Part shown: piece after piece, positions 1 through 7,143 of the stretch
Layout of the letters: each line of letters starts with the position of its first letter
How positions within the stretch are numbered: position 1 is the first letter of the stretch
NCBI GenBank assembly: GCA_900551495.1
Contig: URWG01000011.1
Location: forward strand, 1 to 22,424
Length of the DNA: 22,424 bases
Source of the DNA: an uncultured Eubacteriales bacterium
GTDB lineage: Bacteria > Bacillota > Clostridia > Oscillospirales > Oscillospiraceae
Reading direction: 5' to 3'
Translations under genes and position numbers: made by a program
Notes under the pieces: generated by a model
Seen by the model: the letters and a program-made list of their open reading frames with translations, nothing else
Databases searched by the model: none
What the model was told of the DNA's origin: nothing

Positions 1-269
1 TCATTATTCGCTTGACGATACTGTCTGCACGCGGGGCGGCGTCCTCGACGCCCCCCTACAAGCGATAAACGGAAGTGCTATCGTTCAACACCGTAGGGGC
101 GATTATCAATCGCCCGCAGATGGCAGCTCCCGTTTTGCTGCAAACTACATTTCGGTGCGGTTCACAGGCGGTCAATGACCGCCCCTACGGGTTCTATTGG
201 TAGTGCCTGCACGCGGCGGGCTTGGGGAAGCCCGCCCTACGAGTTCTATGGTAGTGCCTGCGTGCGGTG
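1..269. repeat. Run of hairpin repeat units downstream of the racemase gene
   Basis: This stretch has no credible gene. It contains at least four compact inverted repeats: 38-52 (stem GGCGTC), 97-115 (stem GGGCGATT, loop ATC), 167-183 (stem GGCGGTC) and 215-236 (9-bp stem GGCGGGCTT, loop GGGG). Two of them are followed by a shared module that reads CCTACGGGTTCTAT then GGTAGTGCCTGC (184-219 and 236-269). A copy of that module matching 32 of 36 positions lies in inverse orientation at 18991-19026. The units are short, imperfect and differ in their hairpin sequence, so this looks like a dispersed palindromic repeat family, not a CRISPR. One hairpin may also end transcription of the racemase gene, but none has a good T-run. 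Confidence 0.7.
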
Positions 270-1355
270 TCAGCGGAAGCGGACGGGAATGCCCTTGACG
301 TGCAGGGGATTGATCTGCATGACGGCGGGGTCGCCGAGCTTGCAGGGAACGGCACTGACATCGACGGCGACGTGCAGCATACCGATCGCGCCGATGACAG
401 GGCAGCGTTTCCCGTTGATCTCCGCCGTGACGCGGCGGCGGTGCAGGAGCTGCTTAACGGCAGACAAACCGCTGCGCAAGCAATCGGCGGCACGGGACAT
501 ATCGGGCTTGCAGCTCACGTTGAAGCCGTGATACCAGCCGACGGGCAGGATGGCAACGGGCGTATCCCGCTTGGCGCGCCAAAGGGCACCGTAGCCCGTG
601 GTATGCCCCGTCGGGAGGGTGCGAAGCATCTCGACCTGCGTCTGCACATAGCCGACGGGCTGCAGCTCCGTTTTGAACGGCATCCGACCGAGCAGCGCCG
701 AGCCGAGGCGAACGGCGTCGCAGTGCATCTCGGGAAAACGCAGAAACGCCGCAGAATTGCAGCAATGGACGATCCCCGTCTCCAGCCCTGCGGCGTGGAG
801 GCGGTCGATCACGCCCCGAAATTCCGCGAATTCCCGCCGCGTGACAGCTTCGTCGGAGAAGGCACAGTTAAAATGCGTATAAATGCCGCCGAAGGTCAGG
901 CAGCGCATCGTGCGGTAGAGGTCGATGATCTCGTCGATCTGCTCGGGCAGGAAGCCGAAGCGCCCCATGCCGGTGTCGATCTTGAGGTGGACCTCCGCCA
1001 TATCCGCGCGGGTGGCGGCAATATCGTTGACGCATTTCGCCGTGGCAGTCGAGCCGACGGTCAAAATGACGTGCGCATCCAGCAGCCGCCCCAGCTCCTC
1101 GCGCTGCACCGTTTCGCGCAGCATGAGGATCGGTTCGTTTTCAAAGCCGTTCTGCCGCAGCAGCTCTGCCTCCCGTACCTCGGTAACGCAGAAGCGGTCG
1201 ATCCCGTTCTCCCGCAGCGTCTCCGCAAGGGGCAAAGCGCCCAGCCCGTAGCCGTCGCCCTTGATGACCGCCCAAATTGGGACGCTGCCCGCGCGCTTTT
1301 GCAGCTTTCGGACATTTTCCGCAAGAATATCCCGACTGACGATATACGTTGTCAT
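270..1355 (-). CDS. alr: Alanine racemase family protein (PLP-dependent, divergent C-terminus)
   Basis: Fold-type III PLP enzyme of 361 aa, expected to interconvert L- and D-alanine for peptidoglycan. The PLP lysine is K32 in AVIKGDGYGLG, followed by KIDTGMGRFGF (125-135), the phosphate-binding stretch HCCNSAAFLRFP and R216 in VRLGSALLG. The catalytic tyrosine of the C-terminal domain is probably Y255 in TTGYGALW. Differences from textbook Alr are an insertion of about 20 residues after PVGWYHGF (about 280-310), GAIGMLH (323-328) where GRICMDQ is usual, and a short end that finishes INPLHVKGIPVRFR. It may therefore belong to an Alr paralog group, and other amino acid substrates are possible. 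ATG is 3 nt after the femAB stop, so the two genes are probably translated from one message. Confidence 0.88.
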   Translation of the reverse strand: MTTYIVSRDILAENVRKLQKRAGSVPIWAVIKGDGYGLGALPLAETLRENGIDRFCVTEVREAELLRQNGFENEPILMLRETVQREELGRLLDAHVILTVGSTATAKCVNDIAATRADMAEVHLKIDTGMGRFGFLPEQIDEIIDLYRTMRCLTFGGIYTHFNCAFSDEAVTRREFAEFRGVIDRLHAAGLETGIVHCCNSAAFLRFPEMHCDAVRLGSALLGRMPFKTELQPVGYVQTQVEMLRTLPTGHTTGYGALWRAKRDTPVAILPVGWYHGFNVSCKPDMSRAADCLRSGLSAVKQLLHRRRVTAEINGKRCPVIGAIGMLHVAVDVSAVPCKLGDPAVMQINPLHVKGIPVRFR

Positions 1356-1358
1356 GGC

Positions 1359-2426
1359 TCACGCATCCTTTTTTCTGTTTTTGATCCGATACAGCTTCGC
1401 GGCAAGCCCCTTATAGGCAAGGCTGCCCTTTTCGGCGATGAAATACACAAGTCGGTTCTGCACATAGTCATACTCGCCGACAAATTCGGTGAACTCGCCG
1501 TGGAAGCCCTGCTTGAAGCGGTAAAGCCCGTAGTGCGGGTTGTCCTCCGAGATGTCGCCCGAGACGCCGCGGAAATCGTAAACGCGGCAGCCCGTCTCGA
1601 TCGCCCACTGGATCATGCGCCACTGGAGCAGGTAGTTCGGCATGAGATTGCGGTATTCATTCGACGACGCGCCGTAGAGATACCACACCTTGTCGCCGTA
1701 GTGGATGGCAATGGTGCCGGCAATGGGCTTTCCCTCGTAAAACGCCATGTAGAGGCGGCAGTCCTCGCCGAGGTTATCCAGCATAGCGGAGAAATATTCC
1801 GGCGGACGGGTAGCAAAATTATCGCGCAGACCCGTCTCGACCATGATGCGGGCAAAGTCGGCGACCATTTCCTTGCCGCAGATACGGACCTCGACACCCT
1901 TCTTCACCGCAAGGCGGATGTTATAGCGCCACTTCTGATGGAAGGACGCCATGATCTCCTCCTCGCTGCGTCCGTTCAGGTAGAGGCGGAACACATAGCG
2001 CGGCTGAATGGCTTCGAAATTTTTGCCGGTATGACGCGTGCGGAATCCGTTTTCCTCAAGCATTTTCACGAAATCCGTCCGATCGGAGGGAACGTCGGGG
2101 TCGATCTTGATGACGTAGGCTTTTTCCTCGGCTGCCAGCGCCTTTGCCGCCGCCATCAGCTCGGCGAAGGTCGCACGATCGTCCAAATCGCAAACCGGTC
2201 CGCGGCAGGCATACATCATTTTCCGTCCGACGATCGGCATTTTGCGGATCAGGAAGGCAAGGCTGCCGCGAATTTTACCCTCGTCGTCACGGCAGACGAT
2301 TGCCCTCCACGTCCAAGCGGGCTTCTGCTTCGCCCAAAGGCTGCTCTGTGCGAAATGCCCCTTCGGGTGATGTCGGACGAAGCTCTCATATTCCGCTAAA
2401 TTTCTTTCGGTTACAAGTTCGGTCAT
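1359..2426 (-). CDS. FemAB/FemX-family peptidoglycan branch aminoacyltransferase
   Basis: Protein of 355 aa in the FemABX/MurM family, which adds amino acids from aminoacyl-tRNA to the lysine or diaminopimelate side chain of lipid II on the inner face of the membrane. Two acetyltransferase-like halves are visible. The first starts with the family signature HHPKGHFAQSSLWAK (19-33). A basic segment, KWRYNIRLAVKKGVEV (165-180), precedes the second half, which ends with YDFRGVSGD (283-291) and GLYRFKQGFHGEF. The length is near that of FemX and there is no long coiled-coil insertion as in Staphylococcus FemA. GGAG lies about 8 nt before the ATG. It heads a two-gene unit with the racemase, fitting a role in bridge or stem-peptide synthesis. 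The transferred amino acid cannot be read from the sequence. Confidence 0.88.
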   Translation of the reverse strand: MTELVTERNLAEYESFVRHHPKGHFAQSSLWAKQKPAWTWRAIVCRDDEGKIRGSLAFLIRKMPIVGRKMMYACRGPVCDLDDRATFAELMAAAKALAAEEKAYVIKIDPDVPSDRTDFVKMLEENGFRTRHTGKNFEAIQPRYVFRLYLNGRSEEEIMASFHQKWRYNIRLAVKKGVEVRICGKEMVADFARIMVETGLRDNFATRPPEYFSAMLDNLGEDCRLYMAFYEGKPIAGTIAIHYGDKVWYLYGASSNEYRNLMPNYLLQWRMIQWAIETGCRVYDFRGVSGDISEDNPHYGLYRFKQGFHGEFTEFVGEYDYVQNRLVYFIAEKGSLAYKGLAAKLYRIKNRKKDA

Positions 2427-2511
2427 AGTGATTTCTCCATTCCACGGTTGACCGCAGCTGCGATGACAGTCCTCGCAGGAAAGCAGCGGTTATCCATATC
2501 ATTCCATGTTG

Positions 2512-2540
2512 ATTGTACCACAATACGGCGGGATTTGCAA
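2512..2540 (-). promoter_or_regulatory. Sigma-A-like promoter of the femAB-racemase unit
   Basis: On the minus strand TTGCAA (2535-2540) is separated by 17 nt from TACAAT (2512-2517). That is 4/6 and 5/6 matches to the sigma-A consensus at ideal spacing, and it lies about 85 nt upstream of the femAB ATG. It sits just beyond the distal terminator hairpin, which supports separate transcription from the ribosomal cluster. Confidence 0.65.
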
Positions 2541-2551
2541 CAGAGACGGCA

Positions 2552-2584
2552 AAAGGGCTGCTCCGAAAAACGGAGCAGCCCTTT
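2552..2584. terminator. Distal terminator hairpin, copy 2
   Basis: A 14-bp perfect stem (AAAGGGCTGCTCCG) with a five-base loop. Read on the minus strand the second arm ends in CCCTTTT, as for a rho-independent terminator. The 33 nt are identical to the hairpin at 2839-2871, including the loop. It insulates the femAB promoter from the ribosomal operon. Confidence 0.7.
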
Positions 2585-2805
2585 ACAGACTGTCAAAAAA
2601 GTCCGTAATCGTCAAAATCGGTTAACAATTTATGGGGTTTTGTTCTCTGCGTTTTGATTTGCAAAAACGGAGAATTCCGAACTTTATAGTCAAAAACAGG
2701 CTTGCTTCGCAAGGATTTTGACTTACTGCGCAACTCACGCCCTACCGTACCTATGTACGCCGACGGGTGTGAGTTGCTTGTCTTCCGAACTTTTTCGCAG
2801 TCTGT
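2585..2805. mobile_element. MITE-like non-coding element with terminal inverted repeats
   Basis: The left end reads ACAGACTG, two bases, a run of As, then GTCCG. The right end, reverse-complemented, reads ACAGACTG, two bases, a run of As, then GTTCG: about 21 nt of imperfect inverted repeat with one indel. Inside are two hairpins: 2689-2722 (GTCAAAA outer stem, CTTGC inner stem) and 2731-2776 (8-bp outer stem CAACTCAC, inner GTAC pairs). No ORF is convincing. It could be a miniature inverted-repeat element, or a structured RNA or intergenic repeat. No target-site duplication is obvious, so mobility is inferred only from the ends. Confidence 0.45.
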
Positions 2806-2837
2806 CAGCGTGCCGAAAAGGGTTTTTCGACACGCTG
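2806..2837. other. Imperfect hairpin beside the proximal terminator
   Basis: CAGCGTG (2806-2812) pairs with CACGCTG (2831-2837). CGAAAA (2814-2819) pairs with TTTTCG (2824-2829) inside it. It directly abuts the terminator hairpin on the promoter-distal side, so it may strengthen termination or protect the 3' end. Function is unproven. Confidence 0.4.
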
Positions 2838-2838
2838 A

Positions 2839-2871
2839 AAAGGGCTGCTCCGAAAAACGGAGCAGCCCTTT
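2839..2871 (-). terminator. Rho-independent terminator of the ribosomal protein operon
   Basis: It begins 12 nt after the rplQ stop codon: a 14-bp perfect stem, a five-base loop, then TTTT on the minus strand. It is the natural end of the 32-gene cluster. An exact duplicate lies about 250 nt further on. Confidence 0.85.
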
Positions 2872-2883
2872 ATAACACCTTGA

Positions 2884-3225
2884 TTACACCAGCTCGATGA
2901 TTGCCATTTCCGCTGCGTCGCCGCGGCGGGCGCCGATACGGACAACTCTGGTATAGCCGCCGTTGCGGTCGGCATACTTCGGAGCCGTTTCCTTGAACAG
3001 CTTGTGCGCAACATCTTCCTTCGTGATGTAGGAAAGCGCCTTGCGGTAGGCGGCGAGGTCGCCCTTCTTGCCGAGGGTGATCATCTTCTCCACGACCGGC
3101 TGCACTTCCTTTGCACGGCAGAAGGTTGTTTCGAGCTTGCCGTTGTCAAGCAGATCGGTGGTCAGCTGGCGAAGCATCGCCTTGCGCTGATCGCTGGTTC
3201 TGCCGAGCTTACGGGTTCCAAACAT
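2884..3225 (-). CDS. rplQ: 50S ribosomal protein L17
   Basis: Protein of 113 aa, the usual length for the short bacterial bL17, a large-subunit protein that binds 23S rRNA near the exit tunnel surface. It opens with the family signature MFGTRKLGRTSDQRKAML and keeps the conserved ending GGYTRVVRIGARRGDAAEM. GGAGGAAATACGA precedes the ATG. It is the last gene of the cluster, 31 nt after rpoA and just before the terminator. In many Firmicutes ecfA/ecfT and truA follow rplQ; here cell wall genes and repeats do. Confidence 0.98.
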   Translation of the reverse strand: MFGTRKLGRTSDQRKAMLRQLTTDLLDNGKLETTFCRAKEVQPVVEKMITLGKKGDLAAYRKALSYITKEDVAHKLFKETAPKYADRNGGYTRVVRIGARRGDAAEMAIIELV

Positions 3226-3256
3226 TCGTATTTCCTCCTTCTTGAAAGGTCAAACT

Positions 3257-4216
3257 TTAGTTGTTGTTGCCGGACTCCTCCGTCGCCAGAGACAGTCCCA
3301 TCATGGCAAGCTTGTTCTGCACCTCGTCGAGCGACTTCTTGCCCATGTTGCGGACCTTCATCATTTCCTCAGCGGTCTTGGTGATCAGATCGCGGACGGT
3401 GTTGATGTTGGCGCGCTTGAGGCAGTTGAAGCTACGGACGGAGAGGTCAAGCTCCTCAATGGTCAGCTTCAGCGCGGGGGGATCCACATCCTGATTCTTC
3501 TCACGGACGATCGACTGGCTCGCCACCGTATCGGAAAGATCGGTGAAGAGCGTCAGATGCTCGGTCAGAATCTTGGCAGCGATGGACACTGCATCCTTCG
3601 CCGTGGTCGTTGCATCCGTCCAGACCTCAAGCGTCAGCTTGTCATAGTCGGTCATGTTGCCGACACGGGTGTTTTCCACCGTGTAGTTGACCTTATAAAC
3701 AGGCGAATACAGAGAGTCTACCGGAATCACGCCAATGGGCGTCTGGGGAGTCTTGTTGCGGTCGGCGGGAACATATCCGCGGCCGCGGCTCATCGTGATC
3801 TCCATGTTGAACGTCGCGTCGGGTCCGAGCGAGCAAAGGTGCAGATCCTTATTGATGATCTCGATCTCGTCATCGACCTTGATGTCGCCGGCAGTGATCT
3901 CGCACGGACCGGTGGCATCAATATAGACGGTCTTCACGTCGTCGCAATGCAGCTTCGCAATGATCTGCTTGACGTTCAGGACGATCTCGGTGACATCTTC
4001 CTTGACACCGGGGATCGTAGAGAACTCATGCTGAACACCGGCGATCTTGATGGAGGTCGCAGCGGTGCCGGGCAGAGACGAGAGAAGAATTCTTCTGAGA
4101 GAGTTGCCGAGCGTGGTGCCATAGCCGCGCTCCAGCGGCTCTACGAAAAATACGCCATGGGACGGATCTTCGGGAGAGTCGATACACTCAATACGCGGCT
4201 TGTCAATTTCTACCAT
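3257..4216 (-). CDS. rpoA: DNA-directed RNA polymerase subunit alpha
   Basis: Protein of 319 aa that forms the dimer on which beta and beta-prime assemble, and whose C-terminal domain contacts UP elements and activators. The N-terminal domain (about 1-230) shows GYGTTLGNSLRRILLSSLPG, the classic dimerisation segment. A linker leads to the C-terminal helix-hairpin-helix domain (about 245-310) with ELDLSVRSFNCLKRANINTV and NMGKKSLDEV. The last residues are acidic and polar. AAGGAGGG precedes the ATG. The 80-nt gap to rpsD is longer than usual here, but I see no convincing promoter or terminator in it. Confidence 0.98.
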   Translation of the reverse strand: MVEIDKPRIECIDSPEDPSHGVFFVEPLERGYGTTLGNSLRRILLSSLPGTAATSIKIAGVQHEFSTIPGVKEDVTEIVLNVKQIIAKLHCDDVKTVYIDATGPCEITAGDIKVDDEIEIINKDLHLCSLGPDATFNMEITMSRGRGYVPADRNKTPQTPIGVIPVDSLYSPVYKVNYTVENTRVGNMTDYDKLTLEVWTDATTTAKDAVSIAAKILTEHLTLFTDLSDTVASQSIVREKNQDVDPPALKLTIEELDLSVRSFNCLKRANINTVRDLITKTAEEMMKVRNMGKKSLDEVQNKLAMMGLSLATEESGNNN

Positions 4217-4296
4217 AAACTATTACCCTCCTTATTATTTTGCAAAACACTGGTCTTGCGGTGTAAAACAGCTTACCAATAAACGAGGGTGAAGCG

Positions 4297-4893
4297 TTAC
4301 TTGGAGTACAACTCGACGATGAGGTGTTCGGCAATTTCAAAGTCGATATCGTCCCGAGCGGGCAGTGCAAGAACCTTACCGGTGAGGGTGTTCTTGTCCC
4401 GATCAAGCCACTTCGGAGCGGCGATGAACGCATCGTCTTCCTTCAGCTTCTTGAAACGATTGTTGGAACAGCTCTTCTCGCTGACAGCGATGACATCGCC
4501 GACCTTGACCATGTAGGAGGGGATGTTCACGCGCTTGCCGTTGACGGTGTAGTGACCGTGGTTGACGAGCTGACGCGCCTCACGGCGGGTCGAAGCAAAG
4601 CCGAGACGGTAAACAACGTTGTCCAGACGGCGCTCGATCAGGCTCAGGAGAACCTCACCGGTGTTGCCCTCTGCACGGGCTGCCTTTTCATAGTACATAC
4701 GGAACTGCTTCTCGAGGATGCCGTATACGAACTTAACCTTCTGCTTTTCCGTCAGCTGCAGCGCATATTCGGACTTCTTCGCTCTTCTCTGACCGCCGGG
4801 GTTCTTGTTGGAAGTCTTGGAATAACCCATAGCAGCAGGAGAAACGCCGAGCGTACGGCAGCGCTTGAGAACGGGCTGAGTATTTTTTGCCAT
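4297..4893 (-). CDS. rpsD: 30S ribosomal protein S4
   Basis: Protein of 198 aa, a primary 16S rRNA binder that nucleates 30S assembly. The S4 RNA-binding domain is clear at about 90-150 (RRLDNVVYRLGFASTRREAR through VKVGDVI). The N-terminus holds only one cysteine, in KRCRTLG, so the four-cysteine zinc site is absent and this is the zinc-free form. In Bacillus rpsD is a separate autoregulated gene; here it sits inside the alpha section between rpsK and rpoA, as in most Clostridia. The ATG follows rpsK by 23 nt. Confidence 0.98.
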   Translation of the reverse strand: MAKNTQPVLKRCRTLGVSPAAMGYSKTSNKNPGGQRRAKKSEYALQLTEKQKVKFVYGILEKQFRMYYEKAARAEGNTGEVLLSLIERRLDNVVYRLGFASTRREARQLVNHGHYTVNGKRVNIPSYMVKVGDVIAVSEKSCSNNRFKKLKEDDAFIAAPKWLDRDKNTLTGKVLALPARDDIDFEIAEHLIVELYSK

Positions 4894-4916
4894 TCTAACT
4901 TATCCTCCTTAACGAA

Positions 4917-5318
4917 TTAGACGCGGCGTCTCTTCGGGGGACGGCAGCCATTGTGAGGAATGGGGGTAACGTCCTTGATGGAGACGACTTCCAGACCGGC
5001 GGACTGGAGCGCACGGATCGCAGCCTCACGGCCTTGACCGGGACCCTTGACATAGACCTCTACGGTCTTAAGGCCGCAGGCGTCGATGGCTGCCTTCGCA
5101 GCGGTCTCTGCACACATCTGCGCAGCGTACGGAGTGGATTTACGGGAACCGCGGAAGCCGAGACCGCCGGAGGATGCCCAAGACAGAGCATTACCCTGCA
5201 GATCGGTAACGGTGACCATGGTGTTGTTGAAAGAGGAACGGATATGCACGGCACCCTTTTCAACATTCTTGCGCTCACGACGGCGCTTGACGACTTTCTT
5301 CGCATTAACCTTAGCCAT
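4917..5318 (-). CDS. rpsK: 30S ribosomal protein S11
   Basis: Protein of 133 aa, located at the 30S platform where it lines the mRNA exit path. Recognised by NNTMVTVTDLQGNALSWASS, the glycine-rich VKGPGQGREAAIRAL, and the strongly conserved ending DVTPIPHNGCRPPKRRRV. The basic N-terminus (KKVVKRRRERKNVEKG) is typical. It lies 14 nt after rpsM with a good ribosome binding site. Confidence 0.98.
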   Translation of the reverse strand: MAKVNAKKVVKRRRERKNVEKGAVHIRSSFNNTMVTVTDLQGNALSWASSGGLGFRGSRKSTPYAAQMCAETAAKAAIDACGLKTVEVYVKGPGQGREAAIRALQSAGLEVVSIKDVTPIPHNGCRPPKRRRV

Positions 5319-5332
5319 TTACATATCCCTCC

Positions 5333-5701
5333 TTACTTCTTCTTATTCGCAATGGTCTTCTTCGGACCCTTGCGGGTGCGGGCGTTGGTCTTGGTGCGCT
5401 GACCGCGAACGGGCAGACCGCGACGATGACGCAGACCGCGATAGCAGCCGATTTCGGTCAGCCGCTTAATATTCAGAGCAACTTCACGGCGGAGGTCGCC
5501 CTCAATGGTGTAGTTCTTGTCAATGACGTCACGGAGAGCAGCTTCCTGATCCTCCGTCAGGTCCTTGACGCGGGTGTCGGGGTTGACGCCTGCCATCGCG
5601 AGGATGTCCTTGGCGCTTTTTCTGCCGATGCCGAAGATATAAGTGAGTCCGATCTCAATTCTCTTCTCGCGGGGCAGGTCAATACCAGCAATACGTGCCA
5701 T
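5333..5701 (-). CDS. rpsM: 30S ribosomal protein S13
   Basis: Protein of 122 aa at the 30S head that contacts the P-site tRNA and forms the bridge to the 50S. It starts MARIAGIDLPREKRIEIGLT. The helix-two-turn-helix part and the basic tail RHRRGLPVRGQRTKTNAR are intact, ending in a lysine-rich extension. It is spaced 21 nt from rpmJ. Confidence 0.98.
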   Translation of the reverse strand: MARIAGIDLPREKRIEIGLTYIFGIGRKSAKDILAMAGVNPDTRVKDLTEDQEAALRDVIDKNYTIEGDLRREVALNIKRLTEIGCYRGLRHRRGLPVRGQRTKTNARTRKGPKKTIANKKK

Positions 5702-5722
5702 ATACTTTTAGAGCACCTCCTA

Positions 5723-5836
5723 TTAGCCTTGTCTCTGCTTATGCTTGGGGTTTTCGCAAATTACCATGACGCGACCCTTGCGCTTGATAATCTTACATTT
5801 TTCGCACATGGGCTTCACGGACGGTCTAACCTTCAT
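5723..5836 (-). CDS. rpmJ: 50S ribosomal protein L36
   Basis: A 37-aa gene read directly from the sequence: it starts MKVRPSVKPMCEKCKIIKRK and ends KHKQRQG. It is the zinc-binding form, with C11, C14, C27 and H32 in place. L36 sits in the 23S rRNA core of the 50S subunit. The position between infA and rpsM is the canonical one. It is 37 nt downstream of infA. Confidence 0.97.
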   Translation of the reverse strand: MKVRPSVKPMCEKCKIIKRKGRVMVICENPKHKQRQG

Positions 5837-5873
5837 ACTGTTTAACCTCCATATGAGAACAATGTCTCTTAGT

Positions 5874-6092
5874 TTACTTGCTTCTCCATGTGATCCGCCC
5901 TTGGGTCAGATCATACGGAGACATCTGAACAGTTACCTTGTCACCGGGCAAGATCTTGATATAGTTCATTCTGAGCTTGCCGGAAATGTGTGCCAGAATG
6001 GTATGCTCGCCGCCGATTTTGACCTTGAACATTGCATTCGGCAGTGCATCGGTTACGATGCCCTCAAGTTCGATTACGTCGTCTTTTGCCAA
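5874..6092 (-). CDS. infA: Translation initiation factor IF-1, TTG start
   Basis: Protein of 72 aa with a single OB-fold (S1-like) domain. It binds the 30S A site during initiation. The sequence MAKDDVIELEGIVTDALPNA and the ending LTQGRITWRSK are diagnostic. The start codon is TTG at 6092 (minus strand), with no ATG nearby that would keep the MAKDD N-terminus. The ribosome binding site AAGGAGGG lies within the last codons of the upstream KOW gene, whose stop is only 2 nt before the TTG, so the two are probably translationally coupled. Confidence 0.96.
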   Translation of the reverse strand: MAKDDVIELEGIVTDALPNAMFKVKIGGEHTILAHISGKLRMNYIKILPGDKVTVQMSPYDLTQGRITWRSK

Positions 6093-6094
6093 GT

Positions 6095-6385
6095 TTAATT
6101 ACCCTCCTTGGTTGAAACGTTGATTTGCCGGCTGTAAGCAGCCAGTTCCCTTCGTAATTCGCTGTTGAGTATTCTCTCGTCGGCGCGGATGCGTCGGGCG
6201 AGATCCGAATCTGACCGAAGGACTTTACGGACATGAATCAATTTCTTTCGCTTGGGTTGTTCGAGCTTTCTCTCTTTGCCGTTGACCAGAGCTGCGTACA
6301 CACCATCCGTTTCTATCACATAAAACAGAAGTCCCTTGTCATGACCGGCAGTCGAGAGAACGACGTCCGATTTGGAAATTTCCAT
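6095..6385 (-). CDS. KOW domain RNA-binding protein
   Basis: Small basic protein of 96 aa. The N-terminal KOW-like segment has the pattern DVVLSTAGHDKGLLFYVIE, followed by a lysine-rich loop (KLEQPKRKKLIHVRKV) and an arginine- and glutamate-rich helical tail. Proteins of this type occur between map and infA in many Firmicutes (compare B. subtilis ybzG) and resemble eukaryotic L14e. They are presumed to bind rRNA or ribosomes, but no precise role is known to me. Its ATG is 1 nt after the map stop, in a tightly packed run of adk, map, this gene and infA. Confidence 0.85.
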   Translation of the reverse strand: MEISKSDVVLSTAGHDKGLLFYVIETDGVYAALVNGKERKLEQPKRKKLIHVRKVLRSDSDLARRIRADERILNSELRRELAAYSRQINVSTKEGN

Positions 6386-6386
6386 G

Positions 6387-7142
6387 TTAAAGCCCCTCAG
6401 TGACGGTGAGAATTTCCGGCTCGCCGTCTGTTATGAGAACAGTATTTTCGTAGTGCGCCGAGAGCTTGCCGTCGGCGGTCACGGTCGTCCAGCCGTCCTT
6501 CAGCACCCGCACGTCAAACGTGCCGGCGTTGACCATCGGCTCAACGGCGATCGTCATGCCGCGGATCAGTCTCGGGCCCCTTCCGGGCTTGCCGTAATTC
6601 GGAACCTCCGGCTCCTCGTGCAGGTGCTCGCCGACACCGTGACCGATGAAGGCACGCACCACGGAGAAGCCGTTTTCCTCGACATAGCTCTGCACAGCGT
6701 GCGAGATGTCGGAAATACGGTAGCCTTGGCGTGCGAATTTCACGCCCTCGAAAAAGCTCTGTCTCGTGACATCAATGAGCTCTTGTGCCTCGGAGGAAAT
6801 CCTCCCGCAGGCATAGGTTGCGGCGCAGTCCCCATGGAACCCGCCCCAATAGGCGCCGACGTCTACCGAGACGATGTCGCCCTCCTTTAACACCCGCCCG
6901 TCCGGAATCCCGTGAATGACGGTATTGTTCACGGAGATACAGGCGCTTGCGGGGTAGCCGGAGTAATTGAGGAAGGAAGGTTTTGCACCTTGTGACACGA
7001 TAAAATCGTGGACTGCTTTGTCGATCTCCTTGGTTGTTACGCCGGGTCTTACCATTTCCCCTGCCAAAGCACGGGCTGCCGCGGTAATTTTACAGGCACG
7101 GCGCATCACGGAGAGCTCACGTTCAGTTTTAATAGGGATCAT
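6387..7142 (-). CDS. map: Type I methionyl aminopeptidase
   Basis: Removes the initiator methionine from new proteins. The protein has 251 aa with the pita-bread fold. Metal ligands are D94, D105, H168, E201 and E232, with H77 in the substrate pocket (motifs VSVDVGAYWGGFHGD, GHGVGEHLHEEP, TIAVEPMVN). I chose ATG at 7142: it gives MIPIKTEREL, which matches family N-termini, and AGGTGA sits 6 nt upstream. A GTG at 7151 would add three residues and overlap adk. The stop of adk is 1 nt before this ATG. Confidence 0.96.
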   Translation of the reverse strand: MIPIKTERELSVMRRACKITAAARALAGEMVRPGVTTKEIDKAVHDFIVSQGAKPSFLNYSGYPASACISVNNTVIHGIPDGRVLKEGDIVSVDVGAYWGGFHGDCAATYACGRISSEAQELIDVTRQSFFEGVKFARQGYRISDISHAVQSYVEENGFSVVRAFIGHGVGEHLHEEPEVPNYGKPGRGPRLIRGMTIAVEPMVNAGTFDVRVLKDGWTTVTADGKLSAHYENTVLITDGEPEILTVTEGL

Positions 7143-7143
7143 G

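Noticed and set aside
1..269. CRISPR-like repeat array
   Set aside because: Repeat units are irregular in length, the hairpin sequences differ, no equal-length spacers exist and no cas gene is present.
267..2399. Open frame of 710 codons on the plus strand across the racemase and femAB genes
   Set aside because: It is antisense to two well-supported genes and its translation shows no recognisable domain. Long antisense frames are expected in this GC-rich coding DNA.
4217..4296. Internal promoter or terminator in the 80-nt rpsD-rpoA gap
   Set aside because: Only AT-rich sequence and weak short pairings (CAC/GTG, TTTTGCAAAA) were seen; no credible -35/-10 pair or stem with T-run.
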